From NCBI RefSeq assembly GCF_010730355.1, contig NZ_AP022576.1:496001-560000 (forward strand): a DNA stretch of 64,000 bases. The letters are read 5' to 3'. Both the position numbers and the translations under genes were made by a program. This document shows positions 34,761-44,049 of this stretch, piece by piece. Positions within the stretch are counted from its first letter, which is position 1, and every line of letters starts with the position of its first letter. The notes under the pieces were generated by a model that searched no databases, was not told where the DNA came from, and saw only the letters and a list, made by a program, of their open reading frames with translations. Source of the DNA: Mycobacterium florentinum. Lineage in GTDB: Bacteria > Actinomycetota > Actinomycetes > Mycobacteriales > Mycobacteriaceae.

Positions 34761-35163
34761 CCGGCGACAGCGCCGTCTCCACGCTCGAGTACGTCGGCAG
34801 CAGCGGACCCAGCCCGCACACGGCGATGGTTCGGTCCATGATGGCCTGGCGGGTGACTAGCCGCAGCGTGACGCCGCGAGTGCGGCACTGCGCCGCCTCG
34901 TGCGCCAGTGCGGCATAACCGCACGACCCCATGAAATCGAGGTCGCACACGTCGATCACGAACGGACCGGGTGCGACGGTTTCGGCGGCGGCGCGGCTCA
35001 GCACGTCCTGCCAAGCGGTCTCGTTGCTGGCGTCGATGTCACCGTCGACGTGGACGACTACCGAGGAACCGCTGCGCTTGGTGACCGTGCGCAGACCGCT
35101 TGGCGTATGACCAAGATACGACCCGTTGTTGGGCCGCAAGATTCCAATTTCGGCAGTGTCCAT
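34744..35163 (-). CDS. STAS-domain anti-anti-sigma factor
   Basis: A 139-residue STAS-domain protein of the SpoIIAA type. The loop FVIDVCDLDFMGSCGYAAL carries the likely phosphorylatable Ser (MGSCG) at the usual place; VVVHVDGDIDASNETAWQDVL is the N-terminal strand-helix. It presumably binds an anti-sigma factor. The ATG at 35163 gives a length near Rv1904 (143); a TTG at 35241 is an alternative. Located between aao and the enoyl-CoA hydratase. Confidence 0.87.
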   Translation of the reverse strand: MDTAEIGILRPNNGSYLGHTPSGLRTVTKRSGSSVVVHVDGDIDASNETAWQDVLSRAAAETVAPGPFVIDVCDLDFMGSCGYAALAHEAAQCRTRGVTLRLVTRQAIMDRTIAVCGLGPLLPTYSSVETALSPVSDQG

Positions 35164-35354
35164 CTCTGCGACATCCCGTCGTCGTGGGCTGTATCTGGCG
35201 ACGCCGTCCTTGTCCCAAAGGCTCGGCAGGGTTGTCGTCAAACCGACCCCCGTCGGTTTTCACGTCGTTGCTAAGCATATGTGCAATTGAGATTTACGCG
35301 GTGAAATTGCGCAAATCGTTCAGTTTCCCAGCGCATGGCTGTCGGCCGAAGGGC

Positions 35355-35377
35355 ACTGAAACCCTTACTATTTCAGT
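35355..35377. promoter_or_regulatory. Operator-like inverted repeat upstream of the enoyl-CoA hydratase
   Basis: ACTGAAA-N9-TTTCAGT is a perfect 7-base inverted repeat, and nested on it TTACT-N5-AGTAA (35365-35379) is another. It lies about 40 bases before the GTG at 35415. This looks like a TetR- or GntR-type operator for a fatty-acid-related gene. Confidence 0.5.
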
Positions 35378-35414
35378 AACGGTAGCAACGACGAACCGAA
35401 ACGGTGGAACATCC

Positions 35415-36197
35415 GTGAGTATCGATTACGCGCTTAACGCGCACGTTGCCACCATTACGATCAACCGTCCCGAGACGCGCAACTCGCTGGATATGGAACA
35501 TTTTCGCGATTTGGCGCACGCCTGGGCCGACTTCCGTGACGACGACGGCGCGTGGGTCGCGGTCGTCACCGGCGTCGGACGGGATTTCTGCACCGGCGCG
35601 GATCTGAAGAAATTCATCCCAGAACTGACCGGCGACCTTCCCAAACCAGGCGGCTGGGACGCGCTGGACGCGATTCACGCCGTGCTGCATCGCTTCCCGG
35701 TGTACAAGCCAATCGTCGCGGCGGTGAACGGTACCTGCGTCGCGGGTGGCTTTGAAATGTTGGGCTGCACCGACATCCGCGTCGCCGTGCCCGAAGCGCG
35801 ATTCGCGGTGATGGAACCCAAACGCGGTCTCTTCGCCGGTGGCGGCAGCACGGTGCGGCTGCCACGCCAGATTCCCTACGCCCTGGCGATGGAGCTGTTA
35901 CTGACCGCCGACATGGTCGACGCGCAGCGTGCTCTCGTCATGGGGCTGCTGAACCAGGTGGTGCCGGCCGAGCGTTTGATGGATACCGCCTACGACTACG
36001 CGGAGCGGATCGCGGCCAACGCGCCGCTCGCGGTCTATGCGACCAAACAATCCGCGGTCGAAGGTCTGGCACTCGACCTCGAAGCGGCCTACGACAACGA
36101 GACTCGGCACAGCGACCGGGTTTTCGCGACCGAGGATGCCAAGGAAGGCCCGCGCGCGTTCGCCGAGAAGCGCCCACCGCGGTGGCAGGCGCGCTGA
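35415..36197 (+). CDS. Enoyl-CoA hydratase/isomerase (crotonase family)
   Basis: A 260-residue crotonase-fold enzyme. The first strand VATITINRPETRNSLD, the oxyanion loop FCTGADLKKF and the second oxyanion region NGTCVAGGFEMLGCTDIRVA are present; the position of the first catalytic Glu of hydratases is occupied within GGFEML, and the second within MEPKRGLFAGGG. Possible hydration of enoyl-CoA in beta-oxidation. GTG at 35415 with GGTGGA upstream. Absent from this locus in H37Rv as I recall. Confidence 0.88.
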   Translation: MSIDYALNAHVATITINRPETRNSLDMEHFRDLAHAWADFRDDDGAWVAVVTGVGRDFCTGADLKKFIPELTGDLPKPGGWDALDAIHAVLHRFPVYKPIVAAVNGTCVAGGFEMLGCTDIRVAVPEARFAVMEPKRGLFAGGGSTVRLPRQIPYALAMELLLTADMVDAQRALVMGLLNQVVPAERLMDTAYDYAERIAANAPLAVYATKQSAVEGLALDLEAAYDNETRHSDRVFATEDAKEGPRAFAEKRPPRWQAR

Positions 36198-36201
36198 CCG
36201 G

Positions 36202-36603
36202 CTACCCGTTGGTGGCGCGTCGGAGGTCCCGGCTCAACAGCGACAGCAACCAACTGACGATCGACAGCACGATCGCGGCCCAGATCGCGGTCCACCAGAA
36301 GTGATCGATCTGCAGTCCCCAGTGCGTGGTGTTTTCGGTGATCCGGGCGGTGATCCAGAGCATCAAGGCATTGACGACGATATGGAACAAGCCCAGCGTC
36401 ACGATGTAGAGCGGGATCGACAGGAATTGCACGATCGGTTTGATGATCGCGTTCACCAGGCCGAAGACCACCGCCACCACGAAGATGATGCCGACCCGCT
36501 GTAGCGTCGTTTCGCCGCCGACGAAGCTCAGGCCGTGGACCAATTTGGTGACGACCCACAGTGCGAATCCGGTCAACGCGGCGCGAATCAGAAAAGGGCC
36601 CAT
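36202..36603 (-). CDS. Phage holin family 4 superfamily membrane protein, Rv1903-like
   Basis: A 133-residue integral membrane protein with four hydrophobic segments (LIRAALTGFALWVVTKLV; VGIIFVVAVVFGLVNAII; LYIVTLGLFHIVVNALMLWI; WWTAIWAAIVLSIVSWLLSLL) and the mid-protein motif NAIIKPIVQFLSIPLYIVTLG, which is diagnostic of the actinobacterial 'phage holin family' membrane proteins; these are chromosomal and not evidence of a prophage. Starts at the ATG at 36603. Confidence 0.88.
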   Translation of the reverse strand: MGPFLIRAALTGFALWVVTKLVHGLSFVGGETTLQRVGIIFVVAVVFGLVNAIIKPIVQFLSIPLYIVTLGLFHIVVNALMLWITARITENTTHWGLQIDHFWWTAIWAAIVLSIVSWLLSLLSRDLRRATNG

Positions 36604-36651
36604 GCCGAAACATCCTCTCACCGAAGTGGCTGCGGGGCACCCGTATTCGAG

Positions 36652-37719
36652 TTAGTTCAGCGCGTAGAAGCGTTGTGCGTTGAGGCTACCGATCTTTTCC
36701 CGCGCCTCTTCGCTGATGTCCGCCCGGGTGCGTAGGTGCTTGGTGCTCTCCGGCCACTCGCCGTCCCAATGCGGGTAGTCGCTGGCGAACATGATGAAGT
36801 CCGCGCCCAGCACGTCGATCACGCCGGGCAGGATCGGTTCTTCGGGCTCACACGTCACAAAGATGTTGCCCGCGGACAGGTATTCGTGCGGATCGCGGCG
36901 CCAGCCGCGCTCGACCCAGTCCCCTCGCTTTTCGTAGTGCTCGTGGAGGCGGTCCATGAAGAACGGGACCCATCCCGCGCCGGCCTCGAGGAAGGCGACC
37001 CGCAATCGGGGATGGCGCTCGAAGACGCCGCCGGAGACCATCGCGGTCATCGCGGTCATCTGGTCGAACGGAAAGCTGATGCAGTGCACCTGGATGTAGT
37101 TGGTGAACCGGTCCACGCCGATTTTCGGCAGATGAATTCCCGGGGCGCCGTGAATGCCCAGCGGCATCCCGAGTTCCATCGCGGCGGCGTAAAACGAGTC
37201 GAGATCGGGATGGTCCAGATTGCGGGTCTTCAGCGCCGGCGGGACGAGAGTCGCCACCAGCCCGAGGTCCTTGGCCTCGGTCATGACGTCAATGGCCAGC
37301 TGACCGTGTTCGATCGGCGTCACGGCCACGCCGCGCAACCGGCCGCCCGAGGAGGCGCAGTAGTCGGCGATCCACTGGTTGTAGAGGCGCGCGAATCCCG
37401 CTGCGAATTCGGGATCTTCGAGGCTGGGCGCGCAGAGCCCGAGGCTCGGGTACAGCACCATCGTGTCGATGTGATCGCGGTCGGCGTCGCCCAGCACACC
37501 GTCGGGAGACGAGCAGTTGATGTTGGGCGACTTGCTGATACCGTGCTCGGGCGGACAGCCGGCGCCCGGGCCGCGGTCCTCCGGATAGTTGCGGCCTTCG
37601 ATCATCAGCCGTAGGCGCCGGTCTGTGCTGGGCTTGACGTGGTCGGGCCACCGCTTGATCGCTTCGATCGCCAGCGAGGAATTCTCGGCGACGTGTCCAT
37701 CGGCATCGATGATTCGCAT
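36652..37719 (-). CDS. Amidohydrolase 2 (ACMSD-like) family protein
   Basis: A 355-residue metal-dependent hydrolase of the amidohydrolase-2 group. Seen are the N-terminal [10 protein letters not shown] (DxH-type metal site), GIHGAPGIH (about 192-200), the central [17 protein letters not shown] and the late [13 protein letters not shown], all typical of actinobacterial proteins in this family that decarboxylate or hydrolyse ring-derived acids. Starts at ATG 37719. Divergent from nanT. An insertion relative to H37Rv; substrate unknown. Confidence 0.87.
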   Translation of the reverse strand: MRIIDADGHVAENSSLAIEAIKRWPDHVKPSTDRRLRLMIEGRNYPEDRGPGAGCPPEHGISKSPNINCSSPDGVLGDADRDHIDTMVLYPSLGLCAPSLEDPEFAAGFARLYNQWIADYCASSGGRLRGVAVTPIEHGQLAIDVMTEAKDLGLVATLVPPALKTRNLDHPDLDSFYAAAMELGMPLGIHGAPGIHLPKIGVDRFTNYIQVHCISFPFDQMTAMTAMVSGGVFERHPRLRVAFLEAGAGWVPFFMDRLHEHYEKRGDWVERGWRRDPHEYLSAGNIFVTCEPEEPILPGVIDVLGADFIMFASDYPHWDGEWPESTKHLRTRADISEEAREKIGSLNAQRFYALN

Positions 37720-37796
37720 GTATCCGGAACTTACTCCCGCCGTTTTCACTATGGAACGGGCTCGCGCCAACGCGTTGGGTGCGCCAGGATGCTTTG

Positions 37797-39059
37797 GTGA
37801 CAACACAAAAGATCAGCGCCGATCAACGAAATTCTTTCATCGCGGCAATGCTCGGTTGGACGATGGACGCCTTCGACTACTTCATCGTGGTGTTCGTCTA
37901 CGCCGATATCGCCAAGACTTTCCACCACAGCAAGGCCGAAGTCGCATTCATCACGACGGCGACTCTGGTCATGCGCCCCGTGGGCGCCTTGTTGTTCGGG
38001 CTCTGGGCCGACCGGGTCGGACGGCGGACACCGTTGATGGTGGACGTGATCTTTTACTCCGTCGTCGGCTTCCTGTGCGCCTTCGCGCCCAACTTCACCG
38101 TGCTGGTGATCCTGCGGCTGCTGTACGGCCTTGGTATGGGCGGCGAATGGGGGCTGGGCGCCGCGCTCGCGATGGAGAAGGTCCCCGTCGAACGGCGCGG
38201 TTTCTTCTCCGGCCTGCTGCAGGAGGGCTACGCCTTCGGCTATCTGCTGGCCAGTATCGGCTCGCTGGTGGTGCTGGACTGGCTGGGGTTGTCGTGGCGC
38301 TGGCTGTTCGGTCTGTCGATCATCCCGGCTTTGATCAGCCTGATCATCCGATACCGGGTGCAGGAGTCGGAGGTGTGGGAGGCCGCGCAGGACCAGATGA
38401 AACTCACCAACACCAAGGTCACCGACGTGCTGCGCGACGGCAAGATCGTTCGCCGGTTCTTCTACCTGGTGGCCCTGATGACCGCCTTCAACTGGATGAG
38501 CCACGGCACGCAGGACGTCTACCCGACGTTCTTGGGCTCGGCCGCCAACCACGGCGCCGGCCTGGACAGCGTGACGGTCAAGTGGATCGTGGTGGTCTAC
38601 AACATCGGTGCCATCATCGGCGGTCTGTTCTTCGGCTCGATGTCGCAACGGTTCAGCCGCCGCTACACCGTGATCTTCTGTGCGATCCTCGGGCTGCCGA
38701 TTGTCCCGTTGTTCGCCTATTCGCACACCGCCGCGATGCTGTGCCTCGGATCGTTTTTGATGCAGGTCTGCGTGCAGGGCGCCTGGGGCGTGATCCCCGC
38801 GCACCTCACGGAGATGTCACCCGACGCTATCCGCGGCCTCTACCCCGGCGTCACCTATCAGCTCGGCAATCTGCTCGCGGCCTTCAATCTGCCGATCCAG
38901 GAAGCGCTGGCCGAGTCGCACGGCTACCCGTTCGCGCTGACCGCGACGATCGTGCCGGTGTTGTGCGCCGTGGCATTCCTGACGTGGATCGGCAAGGATG
39001 CGACCGGCATTCGCTTCGGAACAGCCGAAACGGCTTTTCTCCCAACGGAAGTCAAGTGA
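37797..39059 (+). CDS. nanT: MFS sugar-acid transporter (NanT-like)
   Basis: A 420-residue major facilitator transporter with 12 predicted membrane segments. The loop 2-3 signature [15 protein letters not shown] and [20 protein letters not shown] (segment 4-5) fit the sialate:H+/metabolite:H+ symporter branch. Annotated as nanT in H37Rv (Rv1902c), although sialic acid as substrate is doubtful for mycobacteria. GTG at 37797, AGGA 7 bases upstream; a GTG at 37779 is possible. Confidence 0.9.
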   Translation: MTTQKISADQRNSFIAAMLGWTMDAFDYFIVVFVYADIAKTFHHSKAEVAFITTATLVMRPVGALLFGLWADRVGRRTPLMVDVIFYSVVGFLCAFAPNFTVLVILRLLYGLGMGGEWGLGAALAMEKVPVERRGFFSGLLQEGYAFGYLLASIGSLVVLDWLGLSWRWLFGLSIIPALISLIIRYRVQESEVWEAAQDQMKLTNTKVTDVLRDGKIVRRFFYLVALMTAFNWMSHGTQDVYPTFLGSAANHGAGLDSVTVKWIVVVYNIGAIIGGLFFGSMSQRFSRRYTVIFCAILGLPIVPLFAYSHTAAMLCLGSFLMQVCVQGAWGVIPAHLTEMSPDAIRGLYPGVTYQLGNLLAAFNLPIQEALAESHGYPFALTATIVPVLCAVAFLTWIGKDATGIRFGTAETAFLPTEVK

Positions 39060-39063
39060 TGAG

Positions 39064-40344
39064 CTAAAGCGGTGCTTGCTCGCTCAAGGCGCGTCGCAGC
39101 ATGTGCATCGCGACGGTCGCCGAGCGCTCGCGGACATCGGAGCGGTTCCCGGGCAGTCGCAATGTCCGGGTGTCCGTGCGGCCTTCGGCTAGCCGCACGG
39201 TGAAGCAGACGGTTCCGACCGGCTTCTCCGGTGTTCCCCCGCCGGGTCCGGCGATGCCGGTGATCGCGACGGCGGTATCGGCGCCGAAGCGCTCCAATGC
39301 GCCCGCCGCCATCGCCTCGGCGACGGGTTCCGATACCGCGCCGTGCGTTTCGATCAGTGCGGCGTCGACGCCGAGCAGCTGGATCTTCGCGTCGTTGGAG
39401 TAGCTCACCACGCCGCCCATTACGTAGTCGGACGAGCCGGGCCGGTCGGTCAGCCGTGCGGCTACCAGTCCGGCGGTGCAGGACTCCGCGGTGGCTATCC
39501 GGCGGCCGGACAGTAACCGCGCGACCACGTCGTCCACCTGGGATCCGTCTTCGGAGTACAGCTGCTGCCCGTGCCGGTCGCGCAGCAGCCGGGTCAGTTG
39601 CGCGTAGGCCTGTGCGGCGTCCGGCTCGTAGCGGGTGACCATTTCGATCTCGCCCCGCCGCAGGCAGGTGGTGATCTCCAGCGACCCGAATCCGGCGACG
39701 GAATTCTGCGCGTCCCGCAGTGTTTCGGCCAGCCCCGACTCGGGCAGCCCGAACATCCGGATGGTCTCCTGTTGGTAGATCGTCCGGCCGGCGATCGCCT
39801 GCTGCGTGGCGGGAGTCTCGATGGCCTTGTGCCACATCGGCTGAAGCTCACGCGGGGGTCCGGGAAGCACGATCACCGTGGGCTTTCCGGGCACCACCAC
39901 GCCGGGGGCGGTACCCACCGGGTCGAGCACTTGCGCACCGGCGGGAACCATCGCCTGCTTGCGGTTGGCTGCGCGCACCGCATCGAAGCTTTCCGAATCA
40001 AAGTGCGCCATAAGCTTTTTGAGAATATTCGCGATCTTGCCCTCGACTTCTTCGTCGAGCAGCAGCTCACGCTCGCAGAAGCGGGCCACCACCTCGACGG
40101 TCATGTCGTCGGCCGTCGGACCCAGTCCGCCGCTGGTGACGATCAGGTCCACGCCCTGTTCGGCCATGAAGCGCAGCTGTGCCTCGATGTCGGAGGGGCG
40201 GTCGCCGCAGATGGTGATGTGGGCCAGCTCGACGCCCAGTTCGAACAGTCGATCGGCGATCCACGGGCCGTTTCTGTCTTGGACACGTCCGGTGAGGACT
40301 TCGGTTCCGGTGACGACGATGCCTGCGCGTGCGCTCACCGGCAT
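39064..40344 (-). CDS. cinA: CinA: competence/damage-inducible protein, NMN amidase-like
   Basis: A 426-residue two-domain protein. The N-terminal MoCF-biosynthesis/COG1058 domain ([34 protein letters not shown]) hydrolyses ADP-ribose-type pyrophosphates, and the C-terminal CinA domain shows the nicotinamide-nucleotide amidase serine in [17 protein letters not shown] and [17 protein letters not shown]. Role: NAD-related salvage/detoxification. Start ATG 40344; length close to Rv1901. Confidence 0.94.
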   Translation of the reverse strand: MPVSARAGIVVTGTEVLTGRVQDRNGPWIADRLFELGVELAHITICGDRPSDIEAQLRFMAEQGVDLIVTSGGLGPTADDMTVEVVARFCERELLLDEEVEGKIANILKKLMAHFDSESFDAVRAANRKQAMVPAGAQVLDPVGTAPGVVVPGKPTVIVLPGPPRELQPMWHKAIETPATQQAIAGRTIYQQETIRMFGLPESGLAETLRDAQNSVAGFGSLEITTCLRRGEIEMVTRYEPDAAQAYAQLTRLLRDRHGQQLYSEDGSQVDDVVARLLSGRRIATAESCTAGLVAARLTDRPGSSDYVMGGVVSYSNDAKIQLLGVDAALIETHGAVSEPVAEAMAAGALERFGADTAVAITGIAGPGGGTPEKPVGTVCFTVRLAEGRTDTRTLRLPGNRSDVRERSATVAMHMLRRALSEQAPL

Positions 40345-40361
40345 GAGCCTACTGGCGCACG

Positions 40362-40439
40362 GACGCCACACTGGCGTCGAGTGTGCGCTGACGGCGGCGA
40401 CACGCCGATCGGGGCCGCCGTGGACGCACACTCGACGCC
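40362..40439. repeat. Nested inverted repeats between cinA and the MTH1187-like gene
   Basis: GGCGTCGAGTGTGCG (40373-40387) and CGCACACTCGACGCC (40425-40439) are perfect 15-base arms. Within the loop GGCGGC (40393-40398) pairs with GCCGCC (40414-40419). An alternative hairpin GACGCCA-CAC-TGGCGTC (40362-40378) competes with the outer arm. It lies in a 103-base gap at the place where H37Rv has lipJ and lppD, and could be a mobile palindromic repeat or a terminator for the minus-strand gene upstream. Confidence 0.75.
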
Positions 40440-40447
40440 GGCCGGTC

Positions 40448-40753
40448 CTACCCCTCGGCGAGGTAGCGCTCGACCGTGGCGACTTTCTGGATCATCGCGT
40501 CCTGAACGCCGGCTCGCATGTCCACCTTGATCACCGTGCTGACCCTGGGGGCACGAGCGGCCACGGCCTCGACGGCGCGCTGCACCACCGCCATCACTTC
40601 CTCCCAGGTTTCGCCCTCGATCACGGTGAACATCGAATCGGTCTTGTTGGGCAGCCCCGAATCGCGCACCACCCGGACAGCTTCGGCGACGAGCTCGCCG
40701 ACGCCCTCGCCCACGCCGAGCGGGGTGACGGAAAACGCGACGAGGACGGACAC
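40448..40753 (-). CDS. MTH1187/YkoF-like thiamine-binding-type protein
   Basis: A 101-residue ferredoxin-like protein of the MTH1187 (DUF77) family: [31 protein letters not shown] and [17 protein letters not shown] are diagnostic. Some members bind thiamine precursors. GTG start at 40753, divergent from dtd with 38 bases between. Length matches Rv1898 (102). Confidence 0.9.
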   Translation of the reverse strand: MSVLVAFSVTPLGVGEGVGELVAEAVRVVRDSGLPNKTDSMFTVIEGETWEEVMAVVQRAVEAVAARAPRVSTVIKVDMRAGVQDAMIQKVATVERYLAEG

Positions 40754-40791
40754 GTGACGAGCGTACCCATCCGGCCTGGCAGCATCGAACC

Positions 40792-41223
40792 ATGCGGGTT
40801 CTGGTGCAACGGGTCTCGTCGGCAGCGGTGGCCATCGACGGCCGGGTGGTGGGTGCCATCCGGCCGGACAGCCAGGGGTTGCTGGCGTTTGTCGGCGTCA
40901 CCCACAGCGACGATGTCGACAAGGCGCGCCGGCTTGCCGAAAAGCTCTGGAACCTACGCATTCTCGCCGACGAACGCTCCGCGGCCGACGTTGGTGCGCC
41001 GATCCTGGTGGTCAGCCAGTTCACCCTCTACGCAGACACCGCCAAAGGTCGCCGACCGTCCTGGAACGCCGCGGCCCCCGGTACGGTCGCCGAGCCGCTG
41101 GTCGCGGCGTTCGCGGAGGCGTTGCGCGGGTTGGGCGCCCGCGTCGAAACCGGCGTGTTCGGGGCGAATATGCAGGTCGAATTGGTCAACGACGGGCCAG
41201 TAACGGTGTTTCTCGAGCTGTGA
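40792..41223 (+). CDS. dtd: D-aminoacyl-tRNA deacylase
   Basis: A 143-residue DTD enzyme that removes D-amino acids (and Gly from mischarged tRNA) to proofread translation. The two active-site motifs are SQFTLYAD (about 78-85) and the C-terminal [11 protein letters not shown] with its Gly-Pro pair. N-terminus [17 protein letters not shown] is standard. Length equals that recalled for Rv1897c. Confidence 0.95.
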   Translation: MRVLVQRVSSAAVAIDGRVVGAIRPDSQGLLAFVGVTHSDDVDKARRLAEKLWNLRILADERSAADVGAPILVVSQFTLYADTAKGRRPSWNAAAPGTVAEPLVAAFAEALRGLGARVETGVFGANMQVELVNDGPVTVFLEL

Positions 41224-41278
41224 ACCGGCCCTCGCAGGTACCTTGGATCTTGGCCGATCGAAACAGGAGGGGGCGACC

Positions 41279-42202
41279 ATGAGCACTGCGCCTGAATCCG
41301 GGCCCGAATTCGGCACGCTCCGTTCCGATGACGACCAATGGGACATCGTCAGCAGCGTCGGCTATACCGCTCTCCTGGTCGCGGGATGGCGCGCACTGCA
41401 CGCCGCGAGCGCGCAGCCGCTGGTCCGAGACGAATACGCGAAGGTGTTCATCGCGGCGTCGCAGGACCCGTATTTGGCCGGTGCGCTTGCCAATCCGGGC
41501 AGTACCGACGACGAGACCGCGTTTCCGCGTCTCTACGGTGTGCAGACCCGGTTCTTCGACGACTTTTTCGGCGCCGCGGCCGACGCGGGCATCCGGCAAG
41601 CGGTGATCGTCGCCGCGGGATTGGACTCGCGGTCGTATCGCCTCGAATGGCCGCCCGGAACAAGGGTTTTCGAAATCGATCTGCCGAAAGTCCTGGAATT
41701 CAAGGCTCAAGTGCTGGGCGAGCATGGCGCGGTGCCTAAGGCGTCGCGGGTCGAGGTCGCGGCCGACTTGCGCACCGACTGGTCCAGGCCGCTGGAAGCG
41801 GCCGGCTTCGACACCGAAAGCCCCAGCGCCTGGTCGGTGGAGGGCATATTGCCCTACCTGACCGACGAAGCCCAGAACACGCTCTTCACCCGGATCAGCC
41901 GACTCAGCGCACCCGGCAGCCGAATCGCCATCGGCGCACTGGGATCGCGCCTGGACCACGACCAGCTCGAAGCGCTTGAAACAAACCACCCCGGGGTCAA
42001 CATGTCCGGAGATGTGGACTTCTCCTCCCTTACCTACGAGCCCAAGGGCGACCCTGCCGAATGGCTGGCCGCGCACGGCTGGAGCGTTGAGCCCGTCCGC
42101 AACACCCTCGACTTGCAGGCCGGCTACGGCATGACACCACCCGATGTCGACGTGAAAATCGACGCTTTCATGCATTCGCAGTACATAACGGCAACCCGGT
42201 AA
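41279..42202 (+). CDS. SAM-dependent methyltransferase (mycobacterial TIGR00027-type), copy 1
   Basis: A 307-residue class I methyltransferase of the family greatly expanded in mycobacteria. [22 protein letters not shown] starts the domain, the SAM-binding motif is [17 protein letters not shown], and ENxxPSAW-type [19 protein letters not shown] follows. CAGGAGG stands ahead of the ATG. Substrate unknown; the family is related to leucine carboxyl methyltransferases. Counterpart of Rv1896c. A paralog lies at 52219. Confidence 0.9.
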   Translation: MSTAPESGPEFGTLRSDDDQWDIVSSVGYTALLVAGWRALHAASAQPLVRDEYAKVFIAASQDPYLAGALANPGSTDDETAFPRLYGVQTRFFDDFFGAAADAGIRQAVIVAAGLDSRSYRLEWPPGTRVFEIDLPKVLEFKAQVLGEHGAVPKASRVEVAADLRTDWSRPLEAAGFDTESPSAWSVEGILPYLTDEAQNTLFTRISRLSAPGSRIAIGALGSRLDHDQLEALETNHPGVNMSGDVDFSSLTYEPKGDPAEWLAAHGWSVEPVRNTLDLQAGYGMTPPDVDVKIDAFMHSQYITATR

Positions 42203-42216
42203 CGGATGGAGTCGAC

Positions 42217-43017
42217 GTGGTGACTATGACGATGCTCTCGCCCGCCGACGCCATTGCCGAGATCACGGCCAGCTCACCGGGACCGCGAGTCGGCGCGTTC
42301 TTCGATCTGGACGGAACCCTGGTCGACGGCTTCACCGCCGCCGTTCACGTCGGCGATCGGATCCGGCGCCGGCAGGTCGGGCTCGGCGAGCTGGTCGGCG
42401 TATTCGATGCCGCGCTGCGATATCGCTTCGGCCGCTTGGAATTCGAGCGCCTCATCGCCCGGGCCGCGGGATATCTGCAGGGCGAGTCGCTGGTCGAGCT
42501 GGACGAGCTGGGCGAGCGGCTGTTCGTCGAACGTGTTGCCTCGCGCCTGTATTCGCACATGCGCGAGATCGTGCAAGCGCATCAGGAACGCGGTCATACC
42601 GTGGTGCTGAGTTCCTCGGCGCTCTCGATTCAGGCGCTGCCGGTCGCGCGCTTCCTCGGTATCTCCAACGTGCAGTGCAACCGCTTCGAGCTTGATGAGT
42701 ACGGACGCCTGACCGGTGGAATCGTCAAACCGATCGTCTGGGGAACGACGAAAGCATCTGCGGTCCAACAATTTTGTGCCGCCAACGACGTCGCGGTGCA
42801 GCACAGCTATTTCTACGCCGATGGCGACGAGGATGCCGCGTCGATGTCGGTGGTCGGCTATCCGCGACCGGTGAACCCCCGCTCGGGCCTGGCCGCCGAG
42901 GCCGCGGCGCACGGCTGGCCGGTGATGTGCCTCGCCTCGGTCCGGCGTCGGCCGATGCGGACGCTGCGCTACCTCGCGAACCATGTTCGCCGCGAAGCGC
43001 AGCCAAACGGCGACTAG
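42217..43017 (+). CDS. HAD-IB family phosphatase
   Basis: A 266-residue HAD-superfamily hydrolase: motif I FFDLDGTLVDGF (residues 28-39), motif II VVLSSSALS, motif III Lys in IVWGTTKASAV, and motif IV YADGDEDAASM. Mycobacterial relatives fused to an acyltransferase are about twice as long; here only the phosphatase part exists, as a stand-alone enzyme of the SerB-like/HAD-IB type. GTG start, 14 bases after the methyltransferase. Its TAG shares CTAG with the convergent dehydrogenase. Confidence 0.87.
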   Translation: MVTMTMLSPADAIAEITASSPGPRVGAFFDLDGTLVDGFTAAVHVGDRIRRRQVGLGELVGVFDAALRYRFGRLEFERLIARAAGYLQGESLVELDELGERLFVERVASRLYSHMREIVQAHQERGHTVVLSSSALSIQALPVARFLGISNVQCNRFELDEYGRLTGGIVKPIVWGTTKASAVQQFCAANDVAVQHSYFYADGDEDAASMSVVGYPRPVNPRSGLAAEAAAHGWPVMCLASVRRRPMRTLRYLANHVRREAQPNGD

Positions 43018-44039
43018 GGCTTCAGCAGAATCTTCACGACGTCTCCCGATCGCGACTCGGCGGTCGCGTACGCCTTGGCCGCGTCGTCCAACGACATCGA
43101 CGTGGTGAAGATTCCGTCGACGTCGAGCCGCCCGGACTGCAGCAGCGGGACCAACTCCGGCCAGGTCCGTTGCACCGGTGCCGTGGTGAATCGCACGCTG
43201 GTGCTGCGGATCAGGCAACCCAGCGCGTTGAGCGGGAACGGATTCATATCGTGCACGCCGACCACCGAAACGGTGCCTCCGGGCCGGACGGTGTTGATCG
43301 CGTCGGTCAGCGAGGCATCGGTAGCGACGGCGTCGATCACCGCGTCGGCGCCACGTCCGCCGGTGGCTGCCATGATCGCCTCGAGGGCCGGCGCTTTGAG
43401 CGGAGTCGCACCCCACTGCGCAGCGCGGTCCAGGCGGCCGTCGACCATGTCGATCGCGAAAATCGTTGCAGCGCCCTGGAAGAACGCGCTGCGCAGCGCG
43501 CACAGCCCGACCGCGCCCAGGCCGATCACCGCGACGCTGCCGCCGAACGGAATGTCGGCGCGCTGCGCTGCCGCCCAACCGGTGGCCAGATTGTCGGTAA
43601 GCAGCAATGCCTGTTCGGTGCTGATGCCCTCGGGCATCTTCAGCAGCTGAAAATCGGCGGCGGGCACCGCGAGCAGATCGGCTTGTGCACCGCCGAGCAG
43701 TCCCCCGCCGAAAATCTGAAAACCGGAGTAGCACATGACCGGGTCGCGGGTGGCACACCCCGGACAGCTGCCGCAGCCCGTCACCGATGACACCATGACC
43801 TGATCGCCGGCCTTGACGTTGCGCACTTCGGGCCCGACTTCCACCACGGTGCCGACGGCTTCGTGGCCCAGCGCGATCGGGTCGGGCATCGGAAAATCGG
43901 CCTCGTAGAAGTGCAGGTCGGATCCGCAGATGCCGGCGGCGGTGATTTCGACGATCGCTGCGTCGGGGCCGGGGAGCGCGGGATCGGGACGGGTGTCGAC
44001 CCGGACGTTGCGGGGTCCATCGACGACTACCGTGCGCAT
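43014..44039 (-). CDS. Zinc-dependent alcohol dehydrogenase, Rv1895-like
   Basis: A 341-residue medium-chain zinc dehydrogenase. Catalytic zinc ligands are Cys38 (GICGSD) and His59-Glu60 (GHE); the structural-zinc cysteines 89, 92, 95 and 103 are all there; the NAD fold shows GLGAVGLCALRSAF. Probably oxidises a secondary alcohol. Ten bases downstream of the Baeyer-Villiger monooxygenase and so likely its operon partner: an alcohol-to-ketone-to-ester order would make sense. Start ATG 44039; counterpart of Rv1895. Confidence 0.9.
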   Translation of the reverse strand: MRTVVVDGPRNVRVDTRPDPALPGPDAAIVEITAAGICGSDLHFYEADFPMPDPIALGHEAVGTVVEVGPEVRNVKAGDQVMVSSVTGCGSCPGCATRDPVMCYSGFQIFGGGLLGGAQADLLAVPAADFQLLKMPEGISTEQALLLTDNLATGWAAAQRADIPFGGSVAVIGLGAVGLCALRSAFFQGAATIFAIDMVDGRLDRAAQWGATPLKAPALEAIMAATGGRGADAVIDAVATDASLTDAINTVRPGGTVSVVGVHDMNPFPLNALGCLIRSTSVRFTTAPVQRTWPELVPLLQSGRLDVDGIFTTSMSLDDAAKAYATAESRSGDVVKILLKP

Positions 44040-44049
44040 AGTGGTGTGC

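Noticed and set aside
36202..36603. Possible prophage signal from the holin-like protein
   Set aside because: This four-segment family is a normal chromosomal membrane protein in actinobacteria (Rv1903-like), and no other phage gene is near.
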